Below, piece by piece: positions 16,136 through 24,983 of a DNA stretch of 64,000 bases. Under the pieces are notes generated by a model. It was not told where the DNA came from. It did not search any database and saw only the letters and a list, made by a program, of their open reading frames with translations. Source of the DNA: Pseudarthrobacter oxydans (lineage in GTDB: Bacteria > Actinomycetota > Actinomycetes > Actinomycetales > Micrococcaceae); the NCBI RefSeq assembly GCF_034258515.1, contig NZ_CP139438.1, positions 558,001 to 622,000 of the forward strand. The letters are read 5' to 3'. Positions within the stretch are counted from its first letter, which is position 1. The number at the start of each line of letters is the position of its first letter. A program made the position numbers and the translations under genes.

Positions 16136-17188
16136 GTGGCACGCACAACTGAAAGGTCTCAACGGGGAGGCCACAGCGGGGTCAGCATTGAAGACGTAGC
16201 GGCCGCCGCAGGAGTGTCCACCGCCACCGTGTCCCGGGCGGTCCGGGGACTGCCCCGGGTGTCCCCGGCAACGCGGCAAAAGATCCTCGACGTCGCAGGA
16301 GACCTGGGATACGTTGCCTCCTCCTCCGCGTCCGGCCTGGCCACGGGACGCACCAGGACCATCGGGGTGCTTGCCCCGTTCGTGAGCCGCTGGTTCTTTT
16401 CCAAGGCCATCGAGGGCGCGGACCGCGAACTGCACGCCCGCAACTACAACCTTTCGCTGTTCAACCTCGGTGGACACGGGAGCAACCGGGAGCGGCTTTT
16501 CAGCAAGACCATGGTCTATAAGCAGATCGATGCCCTGCTGGTGTTGTGTATGGCGCTGACCCACGAAGAGCTGGACCATCTGCAGAAGATCGACATTCCG
16601 CTGGTGGTGGTGGGCGGCCATGTCGAAGAGTGCGCCTATATCGGCATTGACGACTATGCCGCTGCATCTGCTGCCGTCCGCCACCTGATCGACCTGGGCC
16701 ACCGGGATATTGCCCTGCTGCACGGGGACGACGAGACAGACCTGAACTTTGATGTTCCCCGGGTCCGTATCCTTGCGTTCAAGGACGTCATGACGGCCGC
16801 CGGCCTCCCCACCCGCCGCGAGTGGGATGAATGGGGTGACTTCACGGTCCGCAGCGGCCAGGAAGCCTTGCGCCGGCTCTGGTCCAAGCCGGGGAAAAAG
16901 CCGACTGCCATCTTCTGCGCCTCGGACGAGATGGCCATGGGCGTCATTTTTGAAGCGGCCCGCATCGGCGTGCGGGTCCCGGAGGAACTCTCCGTGGTGG
17001 GCATCGATAACCACGATTTCGCCGACGCCATGGGACTGACCACCGTTGGCCAGCGGCCCGATGAGCAGGCAGAGCTGGCCACCAAGATGCTGCTGGACGA
17101 ACTGGACGGGCAGATCGGCTCCGTGCGGTCCGCCGTCGCGCCCCATGAACTGATTGTCCGAAGGACCACGGCGCCGCCCCAGTCCTGA
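16136..17188 (+). CDS. LacI-family transcriptional regulator
   Basis: The 350-residue protein has an N-terminal helix-turn-helix (SIEDVAAAAGVSTATVSRAV, about residues 17-36) and hinge helix. A periplasmic-binding-protein-like sugar-sensing domain follows, with IFCASDEMAMGVIFEA and SVVGIDNHDFADAMGLTT near the C-terminus. The GTG start fits the domain. Placement after the importer operon and the LacI operator at 12418 suggest it represses alpha-glucosidase and importer genes until its sugar is present. Confidence 0.93.
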   Translation: MARTTERSQRGGHSGVSIEDVAAAAGVSTATVSRAVRGLPRVSPATRQKILDVAGDLGYVASSSASGLATGRTRTIGVLAPFVSRWFFSKAIEGADRELHARNYNLSLFNLGGHGSNRERLFSKTMVYKQIDALLVLCMALTHEELDHLQKIDIPLVVVGGHVEECAYIGIDDYAAASAAVRHLIDLGHRDIALLHGDDETDLNFDVPRVRILAFKDVMTAAGLPTRREWDEWGDFTVRSGQEALRRLWSKPGKKPTAIFCASDEMAMGVIFEAARIGVRVPEELSVVGIDNHDFADAMGLTTVGQRPDEQAELATKMLLDELDGQIGSVRSAVAPHELIVRRTTAPPQS

Positions 17189-17211
17189 ACGACTGGCCCG
17201 CGCGGATGGCG

Positions 17212-18111
17212 TCAGGAAGCGCGCGCCAGCTGGCGGATGGGGATCCAGCGGGACGCCAGGCGCCGGTAGGCTGCAGCGGCGCCGGTCATGTCCCCCTCGG
17301 CGAGGCACTCAATGCCCAGCCGGATATCCATGGGCGAATCGTCCGGGTACACCTTGTCGGCAACAGCCCCATAGTCAAGCTCCACCATCGAATTGACGTG
17401 GAACAGTTCCAGCCATTCGGTGAGCTGGGCGAGGTCGTCCAGCATGTCCAGGTCCGGTGCGGCCAGGGCAAGGTTCGCCACGGCGTAGCGTGCCCGCTCC
17501 AAGGCGTCGGTAATGGGCGCCCACACCCGGACGGTGACGATCCGGCCGCCGGCCTCCACCACGTCCTTGTGGTCCGATTCCATGAACAGGGAGAACCAGC
17601 TGAAGGGGATCCCCCAAGTGGATGCACGGGTGTGCACCCGGACGGATCCGTCGCGGGCTTTGACCTGGTCTATCCGTTCCTGATGCTTGTCCCGCTGCTC
17701 CTCGGGGATCAGCAGTTCGGCCAGCGGACCGTGGATGCCCTGCATCAGGGCGTTGGCCGCCAGGCCGGCCCTGAGCACCAACTGGCTGGGGCAGTACAGC
17801 AGCACCGGCTCCGCGTCAGCATTGTCGTCGTCGGATGTTTCGCCGGGGGTTCCCGCGGATGATGCCGGGGCAGTGGTGACACGGACCAGGTCCGTGCGTC
17901 CCGTGGGGAAGGGGTCGCCGCCGGAGCGCGTGATGCGTCCCAGCGAGGCCAGGAGTTCCGCATTTTCGACGGCGGCGCGGGAGGCCGAGCGCGCGCCCTC
18001 CGCCTGGATTGCCTGGCGCTGCTCCTCGGGGAAGGCTTCCAGCGGCTCGTAGACACGCAGGGTGGACGAGAATGGCAGGCCGGCCTGGCCCCGGTAGAGG
18101 TTTCCGGTCAT
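17212..18111 (-). CDS. Conserved actinobacterial protein of unknown function
   Basis: The 299-residue protein has no signal peptide or membrane helix. It has a mixed alpha/beta composition with an acidic insert (about residues 90-105) and a helical C-terminus. Motifs I can see but cannot assign include STWGIPFSWFSLFM, RVWAPITDALERARY and a final RWIPIRQLAR. It may follow the exonuclease III gene on the same strand, 34 bases away. Codon use matches the neighbours. No function is proposed. Confidence 0.8.
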   Translation of the reverse strand: MTGNLYRGQAGLPFSSTLRVYEPLEAFPEEQRQAIQAEGARSASRAAVENAELLASLGRITRSGGDPFPTGRTDLVRVTTAPASSAGTPGETSDDDNADAEPVLLYCPSQLVLRAGLAANALMQGIHGPLAELLIPEEQRDKHQERIDQVKARDGSVRVHTRASTWGIPFSWFSLFMESDHKDVVEAGGRIVTVRVWAPITDALERARYAVANLALAAPDLDMLDDLAQLTEWLELFHVNSMVELDYGAVADKVYPDDSPMDIRLGIECLAEGDMTGAAAAYRRLASRWIPIRQLARAS

Positions 18112-18145
18112 CTCGGCCTCCCAACGTGGGTCCAGGATGCTGACA

Positions 18146-18952
18146 TCAGTCCGCCAGTTCCACCAGCACGGGGGCGTGGTCCGAGGCGCCCTTGCCCTTG
18201 CGCTCCTCGCGGTCGATCGAAGCGCCGGTCACGCGCGCCGCCAGGGCCGGGCTGGCCAGCACGAAGTCGATCCGCATGCCCTCTTTTTTGGGAAAGCGCA
18301 GCTGGGTGTAATCCCAGTACGTGTATACGCCCGGGCCCGGGGTGTAGGGGCGCACTACGTCGGTGAAGCCTGCCGACTCGAAAGCGTGGAAGGCGGCTCG
18401 CTCGGGCGGGCTGACGTGGGTGTACCGGTTGTTGACGAAGAGGTCGATGTCCCAGACGTCCTCGTCGAACGGGGCGATGTTCCAATCGCCCATCAGGGCC
18501 ACCTGGGCTTCGGGGTTCTGCGTGACCAGTTCCTGGGCGTGCGTCTTCAGGCTCTCCAGCCACTTGAGCTTGTACGGCATGTGTTCGTCGTCCAGGGAAC
18601 GGCCATTGGGGACGTAGAGGCTCCAGATGCGGATACCGGCGCAGGTGGCGGCCATGGCCCGGGCCTCCTGCACGGGGTCCTTGCCGGCCTTGCCGAACGA
18701 GGGCTGGTCCAGGAAGGTGCGCTCCACGTCGTCCAGCCCCACGCGGGAAGCGATGGCCACCCCGTTCCACTGGTTGACGCCGAAGTGGGCAACCTCGTAG
18801 CCCATCCGCTCAAAGAGTTCCCACGGAAAGTTTTCATCCTTGCACTTGGTCTCCTGGATGGCCAGGACATCGCAGTCGCTGCGCTGAAGCCAGGCTTCGA
18901 CGCGGTCGGCGCGGGCACGGAGGGAGTTCACGTTCCAGGTAGCAATCTTCAC
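18146..18952 (-). CDS. xthA: Exonuclease III (AP endonuclease)
   Basis: The 268-residue enzyme belongs to the ExoIII/APE endonuclease-exonuclease-phosphatase fold. It carries IATWNVNSLRAR, the metal-binding Glu in AIQETKCKDE, the LMGDWNIAP Asn/Asp pair, RIDFVLAS and the catalytic SDHAPVLVEL end. It nicks DNA at abasic sites in base excision repair. The GTG at 18952 was chosen because it begins the conserved fold and is preceded by AGGTAGGTTAGGA. The frame runs on upstream for about 315 codons of antisense sequence over mmsA, which is not coding. Confidence 0.95.
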   Translation of the reverse strand: MKIATWNVNSLRARADRVEAWLQRSDCDVLAIQETKCKDENFPWELFERMGYEVAHFGVNQWNGVAIASRVGLDDVERTFLDQPSFGKAGKDPVQEARAMAATCAGIRIWSLYVPNGRSLDDEHMPYKLKWLESLKTHAQELVTQNPEAQVALMGDWNIAPFDEDVWDIDLFVNNRYTHVSPPERAAFHAFESAGFTDVVRPYTPGPGVYTYWDYTQLRFPKKEGMRIDFVLASPALAARVTGASIDREERKGKGASDHAPVLVELAD

Positions 18953-19196
18953 AGTTCCTAACCTACCTTGAGCGCCGGAGATGCGGACCGGGGCAGGGCT
19001 CCGAAACGGGGCACAACGGCGCGGACACGCCCGCGCGGTGGGTCCAATCCGCCGGAATCGGGCACCACTGTGCCGTACGACGGCGCAGACCGCCACCCTG
19101 CCACGGGCCAGGGCGGCGCGTATGGAAATTAGTAGGAAGTCCGAGTATATTCGCAAACAGGAATGACCTGGATCACATGCGAAGGAGCCTGCAGTC

Positions 19197-20696
19197 ATGG
19201 TCCGCGAACTGTCCCATTTTGTCGGCGGCCACCATGCTGCCGGCCTGTCAGGCCGATTTGGCGACGTCTTTGATCCATGCACCGGCGAGGTCCAGGCCCG
19301 GGTGCCGCTCGCCGGCCGGGACGAGGTGCAGAACGCAGTAGCTGTCGCGGAAAAGGCGCAGGTGGAGTGGGCGGCCATGAACCCGCAGCGGCGCGGCAGG
19401 ATCATGCTGCGGTTCGTGGACCTGGTCAACCAGTACATCGATGGGCTCGCCCGGCTGCTCTCCTCCGAACATGGGAAGACCCTCGCCGATTCGAAAGGCG
19501 ACATCCAGCGCGGCCTGGAAGTGGTGGAGTTCGCTGCCGGCGCGCCGCACTTGCTCAAGGGCGAGTTCTCCACCGATGCGGGCCCGGGGATTGACATCCA
19601 CTCACTGCGCCAGCCCCTTGGCGTGGTGGCGGGCATCACGCCGTTCAACTTTCCAGCGATGATTCCGCTGTGGAAGTCCGGCCCCGCCCTGGCGGCCGGC
19701 AACGCCTTCATCCTGAAACCCTCCGAACGCGATCCCTCCGTGCCCCTCCGCCTGGCCGAGCTGTACGCCGAGGCGGGCGTTCCGGACGGGGTGTTCAATG
19801 TGGTGAACGGAGACAAGGAAGCAGTGGACGCCCTGCTCGAGGATCCCCGGGTAAAAGCCGTGGGGTTCGTGGGCTCCACCCCCGTGGCCCAGTACATCTA
19901 CGCCACGGCTGCGGCCCACGGAAAGCGGGCGCAGTGCTTTGGCGGTGCCAAGAACCACATGGTGGTCATGCCTGATGCGGACCTGGACCAGGCGGCCGAC
20001 GCCCTCATCGGAGCGGGATACGGCTCAGCCGGCGAGCGCTGCATGGCTGTTTCGGTGGCCGTGCCGGTAGGGGAGGAGACAGCCAACCGGTTGGTGGCCA
20101 GGCTCCAGGAACGGATCAAGGCGCTCAAGGTGGGCCCAAGCCTGGACAAGGACACGGACTTTGGCCCGGTGGTCACGGCTGCCGCCAAGGAGCGCATCGA
20201 GGGCTACATCCAGGCAGGGGTGGATGAAGGCGCCACGCTGCTGGCCGACGGCCGGGGCTTCAGCGTGCAGGGACATGAAGACGGCTTCTGGATAGGGCCC
20301 ACCCTTTTCGACCACGTCAGCAAGGACATGGCGATCTACCGCAATGAGATCTTCGGTCCCGTCCTCAGCGTTGTCAGGGCGGCTGATTATGATGAAGCCC
20401 TGCGGCTGTGCACTGACAACGAGTTCGGCAACGGCGTCGCGATTTTCACCCGCGACGGTGACGCCGCCAGGGATTTCGCCACCCGGGTGGACGTGGGCAT
20501 GGTGGGCGTCAATGTGCCCATCCCCGTGCCCATCGCGTATTACACGTTCGGTGGCTGGAAGGCGTCAGGATTCGGCGACCTCAACCAACACGGCGCGGAC
20601 GCGTTCCGCTTCTACACCAAGACCAAGACGGTGACCACGCGGTGGCCGTCAGGAATACGCAACGGAGCCAGCTTCGTGATGCCGGAAGGAAGCTGA
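19197..20696 (+). CDS. mmsA: CoA-acylating methylmalonate-semialdehyde dehydrogenase
   Basis: The 499-residue aldehyde dehydrogenase has the MmsA/IolA signature. The catalytic Cys lies in GSAGERCMAVSVAV. The NAD site is in FILKPSERDPSVPLRLAEL, and the domain ends with the typical FGGWKASGFGDLNQHG. It converts methylmalonate semialdehyde plus CoA and NAD+ to propionyl-CoA in valine (and inositol) degradation. GAAGGAG precedes the ATG. It is first in a four-gene operon; its TGA overlaps the next ATG (TGATG). Confidence 0.95.
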   Translation: MVRELSHFVGGHHAAGLSGRFGDVFDPCTGEVQARVPLAGRDEVQNAVAVAEKAQVEWAAMNPQRRGRIMLRFVDLVNQYIDGLARLLSSEHGKTLADSKGDIQRGLEVVEFAAGAPHLLKGEFSTDAGPGIDIHSLRQPLGVVAGITPFNFPAMIPLWKSGPALAAGNAFILKPSERDPSVPLRLAELYAEAGVPDGVFNVVNGDKEAVDALLEDPRVKAVGFVGSTPVAQYIYATAAAHGKRAQCFGGAKNHMVVMPDADLDQAADALIGAGYGSAGERCMAVSVAVPVGEETANRLVARLQERIKALKVGPSLDKDTDFGPVVTAAAKERIEGYIQAGVDEGATLLADGRGFSVQGHEDGFWIGPTLFDHVSKDMAIYRNEIFGPVLSVVRAADYDEALRLCTDNEFGNGVAIFTRDGDAARDFATRVDVGMVGVNVPIPVPIAYYTFGGWKASGFGDLNQHGADAFRFYTKTKTVTTRWPSGIRNGASFVMPEGS

Positions 20697-21835
20697 TGGC
20701 GGCCAGCATGGCAAACAGCGCAGCAGACGGTGCCGGGAGCCCCTCCGGAGCTGCAGGCAGCAACGCCGAGGTGCTGTTCGAGCGCCGCGGCCGGCTGGGG
20801 GTGGTGACCCTCAACCGGCCCAAGGCGGTGAATGCGCTTACGGCGGGGATGGTTGGCGCGCTTTTGGAGCAGCTCACCCTGTGGGCGGACGACGACGGCG
20901 TTGCCACGGTCCTGGTGCAGGGCGCCGGCAGCCGTGGCCTCTGTGCCGGCGGCGACATCGTGGCAATCTACGAAGACATGCTGGCGGGCGGTGGCAGGAC
21001 GGCGCATTTCTGGGAGACGGAGTATCAGGTCAATTCCCTCATTGCCCGGTATCCCAAGCCCTATGTGGCATTGATGGACGGGCTGGTGTTGGGCGGGGGC
21101 GTTGGCATTTCCGCGCACGGGTCCGTCCGGGTGGTCACCGAGCGCACCCGGACGGGGATGCCGGAAACCACCATCGGCTTTGCCCCCGACGTGGGCGGGA
21201 CCTTCCTCCTGTCCCGCGCCCCCGGGGAAGCCGGAACCCATGCCGCCCTGACGGGCGCGCATCTGACCGCAGCGGACGCCCTGTTCCTTGGCCTGGCCAG
21301 CCACTTTGTCCCGTCCGAAAAGCTGCCTGCCCTGGTGGCGGCGCTGGAGGACGAGACGGCGGACGCCGCCGTCGGGCGTTACCGGGTGGAAGCCCCGCCC
21401 TCCGTGCTGGAGGGGCAGCGGGACTGGATCGACAGCTGCTATGCCTCGGACGACGCCGAGGACATTGTGCGGCGCCTGCGCGGCTACCAAGGGGGCAAGA
21501 GCGCCGAAGCCCTGCAGGCCGCCGATACCATCGAGGCGAAGTCGCCCACGTCGGTCAAGGTCACGCTGGCCTCCCTGCGCAGGATCAGGGGCCGGACACT
21601 GGATGAGGCCCTGGCCCAGGAATACCGCGTGGGCCTCCGGTTCCTGTCTGCGCCGGACTTCCGGGAGGGCATCCGGGCGCAGGTGGTGGACAAGGACCGG
21701 AACCCCCGCTGGAAGCCGCCCACCCTGGCCGAGGTGGAACCGGGCCTGGTGGACCGCTTTTTCGAGCCGCTGGGCAGCAGGGAATTGGACCTCAACAGCG
21801 TGGACCTGCAGCTAAAGGAGCCTGACCATGCCTGA
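20696..21835 (+). CDS. 3-hydroxyisobutyryl-CoA hydrolase (enoyl-CoA hydratase/isomerase fold)
   Basis: This 379-residue crotonase-fold protein is longer than hydratases (about 260). It shows the HIBYL-CoA hydrolase pattern: AGGDIVAIYEDM, GLVLGGGVGISAHG and the catalytic-loop stretch MPETTIGFAPDVGG. It releases free 3-hydroxyisobutyrate for the next enzyme, MmsB. The ATG at 20696 overlaps the mmsA stop and follows GGAAGGA. A second ATG 12 bases downstream is possible. It overlaps mmsB by eight bases. Confidence 0.93.
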   Translation: MAASMANSAADGAGSPSGAAGSNAEVLFERRGRLGVVTLNRPKAVNALTAGMVGALLEQLTLWADDDGVATVLVQGAGSRGLCAGGDIVAIYEDMLAGGGRTAHFWETEYQVNSLIARYPKPYVALMDGLVLGGGVGISAHGSVRVVTERTRTGMPETTIGFAPDVGGTFLLSRAPGEAGTHAALTGAHLTAADALFLGLASHFVPSEKLPALVAALEDETADAAVGRYRVEAPPSVLEGQRDWIDSCYASDDAEDIVRRLRGYQGGKSAEALQAADTIEAKSPTSVKVTLASLRRIRGRTLDEALAQEYRVGLRFLSAPDFREGIRAQVVDKDRNPRWKPPTLAEVEPGLVDRFFEPLGSRELDLNSVDLQLKEPDHA

Positions 21836-22853
21836 AAAGTACACTGTGGCGTTCCTGGGCCTCGGCCATATGGGCGGGCCCATGGCCGTGAACCTGGTCA
21901 GGGCCGGCTACCCCGTGACCGGCTTCGACGTTGTGCCGGCAGCCCTTGAAGCCGCCCAGGCCGCCGGCGTCCCCACTGCGGCGAGCGCGGAGGAAGCAGT
22001 ATCCGGCGCGGATGTGGTCCTCACGATGTTCCCCAGCGGCCGGCATGTATTGGATGCCTACCGCGGCAACGCCGGAGAACGGGGGCTGCTGGCGGCGGCG
22101 AAGCCCGGAACCATGTTCCTGGACTGCTCCACCATCAACGTCGACGAGGCCCGCGAAGCGGCAGCCCTCGCTGTGGGCGCCGGCCACCGGTCAGTGGACG
22201 CTCCGGTCTCGGGCGGCGTGGTGGGCGCGGAAGCCGGCACCCTGACCTTCATGGTCGGCGGGGAGGACGAGGGCGTCGAGCACGTCCGTCCGCTGCTCGA
22301 CGTCATGGGCAAGCGCGCGGTGCACTGCGGGGGGCACGGCGCGGGCCAGGCTGCCAAGATCTGCAACAACCTGATCCTCGGTGTTTCCATGATCGCCGTC
22401 AGCGAAGCTTTCGTCCTGGGGGAGAAGCTGGGCCTGAGCCACCAGGCGCTGTTTGATGTGGCGTCTGCAGCGTCCGGGCAGTGCTGGGCGCTCACCACCA
22501 ACTGCCCGGTCCCCGGCCCCGTTCCCACGAGCCCTGCCAACCGCGACTACCAGCCCGGTTTTGCCGGAGCCCTCATGGCAAAGGACCTCAACCTCGCCCT
22601 CAACGCGCTCAAAAGCACCGGGGTGGCGGCGCGGATGGGCCCGCTCGCAGCAGAAATCTACGATACGTTTGCCGCGGGGGAGGGCGCCGGCAGGGACTTC
22701 TCGGGCATCATCACGGACATCCGCAACATGTCCGGGCGCCCGGACGGCGCGGAACCAGACAACTCAAGAACCAGTGCACTGCAGGACGCGTCAGGCGGTG
22801 CACCACCAAGCGCAGCACGCAGTGCCGCGCAGGACGACGGGAGCCCGGAGTGA
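21828..22853 (+). CDS. mmsB: 3-hydroxyisobutyrate dehydrogenase with C-terminal extension
   Basis: The NAD-binding Rossmann motif is [14 protein letters not shown]. The substrate site is [20 protein letters not shown] and the catalytic Lys region is [13 protein letters not shown]. It oxidises 3-hydroxyisobutyrate to methylmalonate semialdehyde, the MmsA substrate. At 341 residues it is about 45 longer than usual. The extra tail after [11 protein letters not shown] is Ala/Ser/Asp-rich, looks disordered and lies just upstream of the echA start. The stop overlaps the next GTG. Confidence 0.94.
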   Translation: MPEKYTVAFLGLGHMGGPMAVNLVRAGYPVTGFDVVPAALEAAQAAGVPTAASAEEAVSGADVVLTMFPSGRHVLDAYRGNAGERGLLAAAKPGTMFLDCSTINVDEAREAAALAVGAGHRSVDAPVSGGVVGAEAGTLTFMVGGEDEGVEHVRPLLDVMGKRAVHCGGHGAGQAAKICNNLILGVSMIAVSEAFVLGEKLGLSHQALFDVASAASGQCWALTTNCPVPGPVPTSPANRDYQPGFAGALMAKDLNLALNALKSTGVAARMGPLAAEIYDTFAAGEGAGRDFSGIITDIRNMSGRPDGAEPDNSRTSALQDASGGAPPSAARSAAQDDGSPE

Positions 22854-23626
22854 CGGAATACACGAACATCCTCGTGGAACAGCGGGGCCGGGTAGGGCTG
22901 GTGACGCTGAACCGGCCGCACGCGCTTAATGCCCTCAACAAGGACACCATGGAGGAACTCGTGTCCGCCGTGAGGATCATGGACGCAGATCCGGGCGTGG
23001 GAGCCGTGGTCATCACGGGTTCCGGCAAGGCCTTTGCTGCCGGGGCGGACATCAAGGAGATGGCGGACCAAAGCTACATCGATATGTATGCAGCCGACTG
23101 GTTCCGCGGCTGGGAGGATTTCACCAGGCTCCGCATTCCCACCATTGCCGCGGTCTCTGGATTCGCACTGGGGGGCGGATGCGAGCTGGCCATGATGTGC
23201 GACCTCATCATCGCCGGGGACAACGCCAAGTTCGGCCAGCCGGAGATCAACCTGGGCGTCCTGCCGGGCATGGGCGGTTCGCAGCGGCTGACCCGTGCGG
23301 TGGGCAAGGCCAAGGCAATGGACCTGATCCTTACGGGACGGTTCATTGGAGCGGAGGAGGCGGACCGCTGCGGCCTGGTGTCCCGGGTGGTGCCTGCCGA
23401 GGATGTCGTGGAGGAGGCCCTCAAGGCCGCTGATGTGATCGCGTCAAAGTCCAAGCCCGCGGCCATGGTGGCGAAGGAAGCCGTGAACGCCGCCTTCGAA
23501 ACCGGGCTGGCCCAGGGTGTCCTGTTCGAGCGCAGGCTGTTCCACTCCCTCTTCGCCACAGAGGACCAGAAGGAAGGCATGGCGGCATTCAGCGAGAAGC
23601 GCCAGCCGGAGTTCAGGCACCGGTAA
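22850..23626 (+). CDS. Enoyl-CoA hydratase
   Basis: The 258-residue crotonase has the oxyanion-hole residues in [12 protein letters not shown] and [15 protein letters not shown]. Two catalytic Glu positions can be seen, the first in GCELAMM and the second in [19 protein letters not shown]. It probably hydrates methacrylyl-CoA within the valine pathway, given its neighbours, though short-chain enoyl-CoA in general is possible. The GTG at 22850 overlaps the mmsB stop (GTGA) and the frame matches the domain start. The open frame upstream is an antisense-like extension inside mmsB. Confidence 0.93.
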   Translation: MTEYTNILVEQRGRVGLVTLNRPHALNALNKDTMEELVSAVRIMDADPGVGAVVITGSGKAFAAGADIKEMADQSYIDMYAADWFRGWEDFTRLRIPTIAAVSGFALGGGCELAMMCDLIIAGDNAKFGQPEINLGVLPGMGGSQRLTRAVGKAKAMDLILTGRFIGAEEADRCGLVSRVVPAEDVVEEALKAADVIASKSKPAAMVAKEAVNAAFETGLAQGVLFERRLFHSLFATEDQKEGMAAFSEKRQPEFRHR

Positions 23627-23701
23627 GGATAGGTCCCAGCCTGTTCACAGGTGCGTAAGGTAAACAAGGCAGGGCAACCTTGAACCGGATGGGGGAGTGG
23701 C

Positions 23702-24355
23702 ATGTGGGCATTGGCGGGGGATGCAGGCGGCTCGACGGATAACCTCACCGGCCTGGTAGGCGTCGCCGCCCGCGCCATAGAGCAGCTTGGCGAGTGGGGC
23801 GTAGGTGCTTTTACCCTCGCCGAAACTGTGGTGCCGCCCATCCCCAGTGAGGTGATCCTGCCTCTGGCCGGCTACCTTGCCAAGCAGGGGTCCCTGAACC
23901 TGGTAATGGTGTTCTTGGCAAGCACGCTTGGGGCCTACCTCGGAGCCTTGTTCCTCTATTGGCTTGGCGCCAGGCTGGGCCTGGAGCGCTCCATCCGGGG
24001 GTTGTCCAGGCTTCCGTTGGTGGACCGGGAGGATTTTGAACACGCGGCAGGCTGGTTCCGCCGCCACGGCAGGTCATCGATCTTTTTCGGCAGGCTGCTC
24101 CCCGGCATCCGCAGCCTGATCTCGCTCCCGGCAGGGGCATCGCGCATGCCCATGGGCACCTTCAGCCTGTTCACCCTGGCCGGCAGCGGTCTGTGGAACG
24201 GGGCACTGATTGGCCTGGGCTACCTCCTGGGCACCCAGTACCAGCTCATCGAGCAGTACTCCAAGTTCCTGAACTACGCGGTCTACGCTGCCCTGGCGAT
24301 TGCCGTGGCCGCCCTCGTGGTCCGGCGGTTCAAGCGGGAGAAATACCGACGCTGA
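23702..24355 (+). CDS. DedA-family membrane protein
   Basis: The 217-residue protein has the DedA/SNARE-associated fold with re-entrant loops and four or so membrane helices. It contains the hallmark ETVVPPIPSEVILPLAGY (acidic residue and PxPxE), the arginine-rich FFGRLLPGIRSLISLPAG and a final hydrophobic helix. The family flips polyprenyl-phosphate or phospholipids. The gene stands alone between the valine operon and the MarR gene. Confidence 0.92.
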   Translation: MWALAGDAGGSTDNLTGLVGVAARAIEQLGEWGVGAFTLAETVVPPIPSEVILPLAGYLAKQGSLNLVMVFLASTLGAYLGALFLYWLGARLGLERSIRGLSRLPLVDREDFEHAAGWFRRHGRSSIFFGRLLPGIRSLISLPAGASRMPMGTFSLFTLAGSGLWNGALIGLGYLLGTQYQLIEQYSKFLNYAVYAALAIAVAALVVRRFKREKYRR

Positions 24356-24384
24356 CCAGGATTTCCCCTAGACCCGCATGATCC

Positions 24385-24891
24385 TCAATCCTCAAAATCG
24401 CCGGCGTTCCGGCGGAAGGCCCGGAGGATCCGGATCAAGTGCTCCACGTCGCCGGGATCAAAGCCGGGGGCGCTGAACACCTCGGCGTTGAGGGCCGCCG
24501 TCGAACGCTTTGCCAGGGTGCGCCCCTCGGTGGTGAGTTCGATCAGCGTGGTCCGGCCGTCCGTAGGGTGCGGGAAACGGGCCACCAAGCCGGCGCGTTC
24601 CAGCCTGTCCACTGCATTGGTGATGGACGTGGGATGGACCTGCAACAGGGCGCTCGCCTTGTTCATGGGAAGCGAACCCTTCCTGGCGAAGCTCAGCAGC
24701 GCCAGGAGTTCATAGCGGGCAAACGTGAGGCCGAACGGTTTGAGGATGGACTCGATCCTGGCCAGCAGGATCTGCTGGGTGCGCATGATGGCCGTTATGG
24801 CCGCCATCGGAGCGGCCACATCCCCCCAGCCGTGTTCTTCCCAGTTCCGCTGGGCTTCGGCAATGGGATCGCGGGAGAGCGGGGCAGGCAT
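24385..24891 (-). CDS. MarR-family transcriptional regulator
   Basis: The 168-residue winged-helix protein has dimerisation helices at both ends and the DNA-binding region LQVHPTSITNAVDRLERAGLVARFPHPTDGRTT. It is divergent from an acyl-CoA dehydrogenase across about 90 bases that contain a TATACT -10 element, so it probably regulates that gene and may sense an acyl-CoA or acid. The substrate and operator are not resolved. Confidence 0.9.
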   Translation of the reverse strand: MPAPLSRDPIAEAQRNWEEHGWGDVAAPMAAITAIMRTQQILLARIESILKPFGLTFARYELLALLSFARKGSLPMNKASALLQVHPTSITNAVDRLERAGLVARFPHPTDGRTTLIELTTEGRTLAKRSTAALNAEVFSAPGFDPGDVEHLIRILRAFRRNAGDFED

Positions 24892-24983
24892 GGAACACCT
24901 TTCCTCGGGGTGATGCGGCTCACTTTTTCCTGGCCTTGTGAATATACTAGGACATCCAACGGTTACGTGAGCGGAGGGGACTT

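Noticed and set aside
18953..19897. Minus-strand extension of the exonuclease III frame
   Set aside because: The extra codons lie antisense to mmsA and do not resemble any protein; the conserved enzyme begins at the GTG at 18952.
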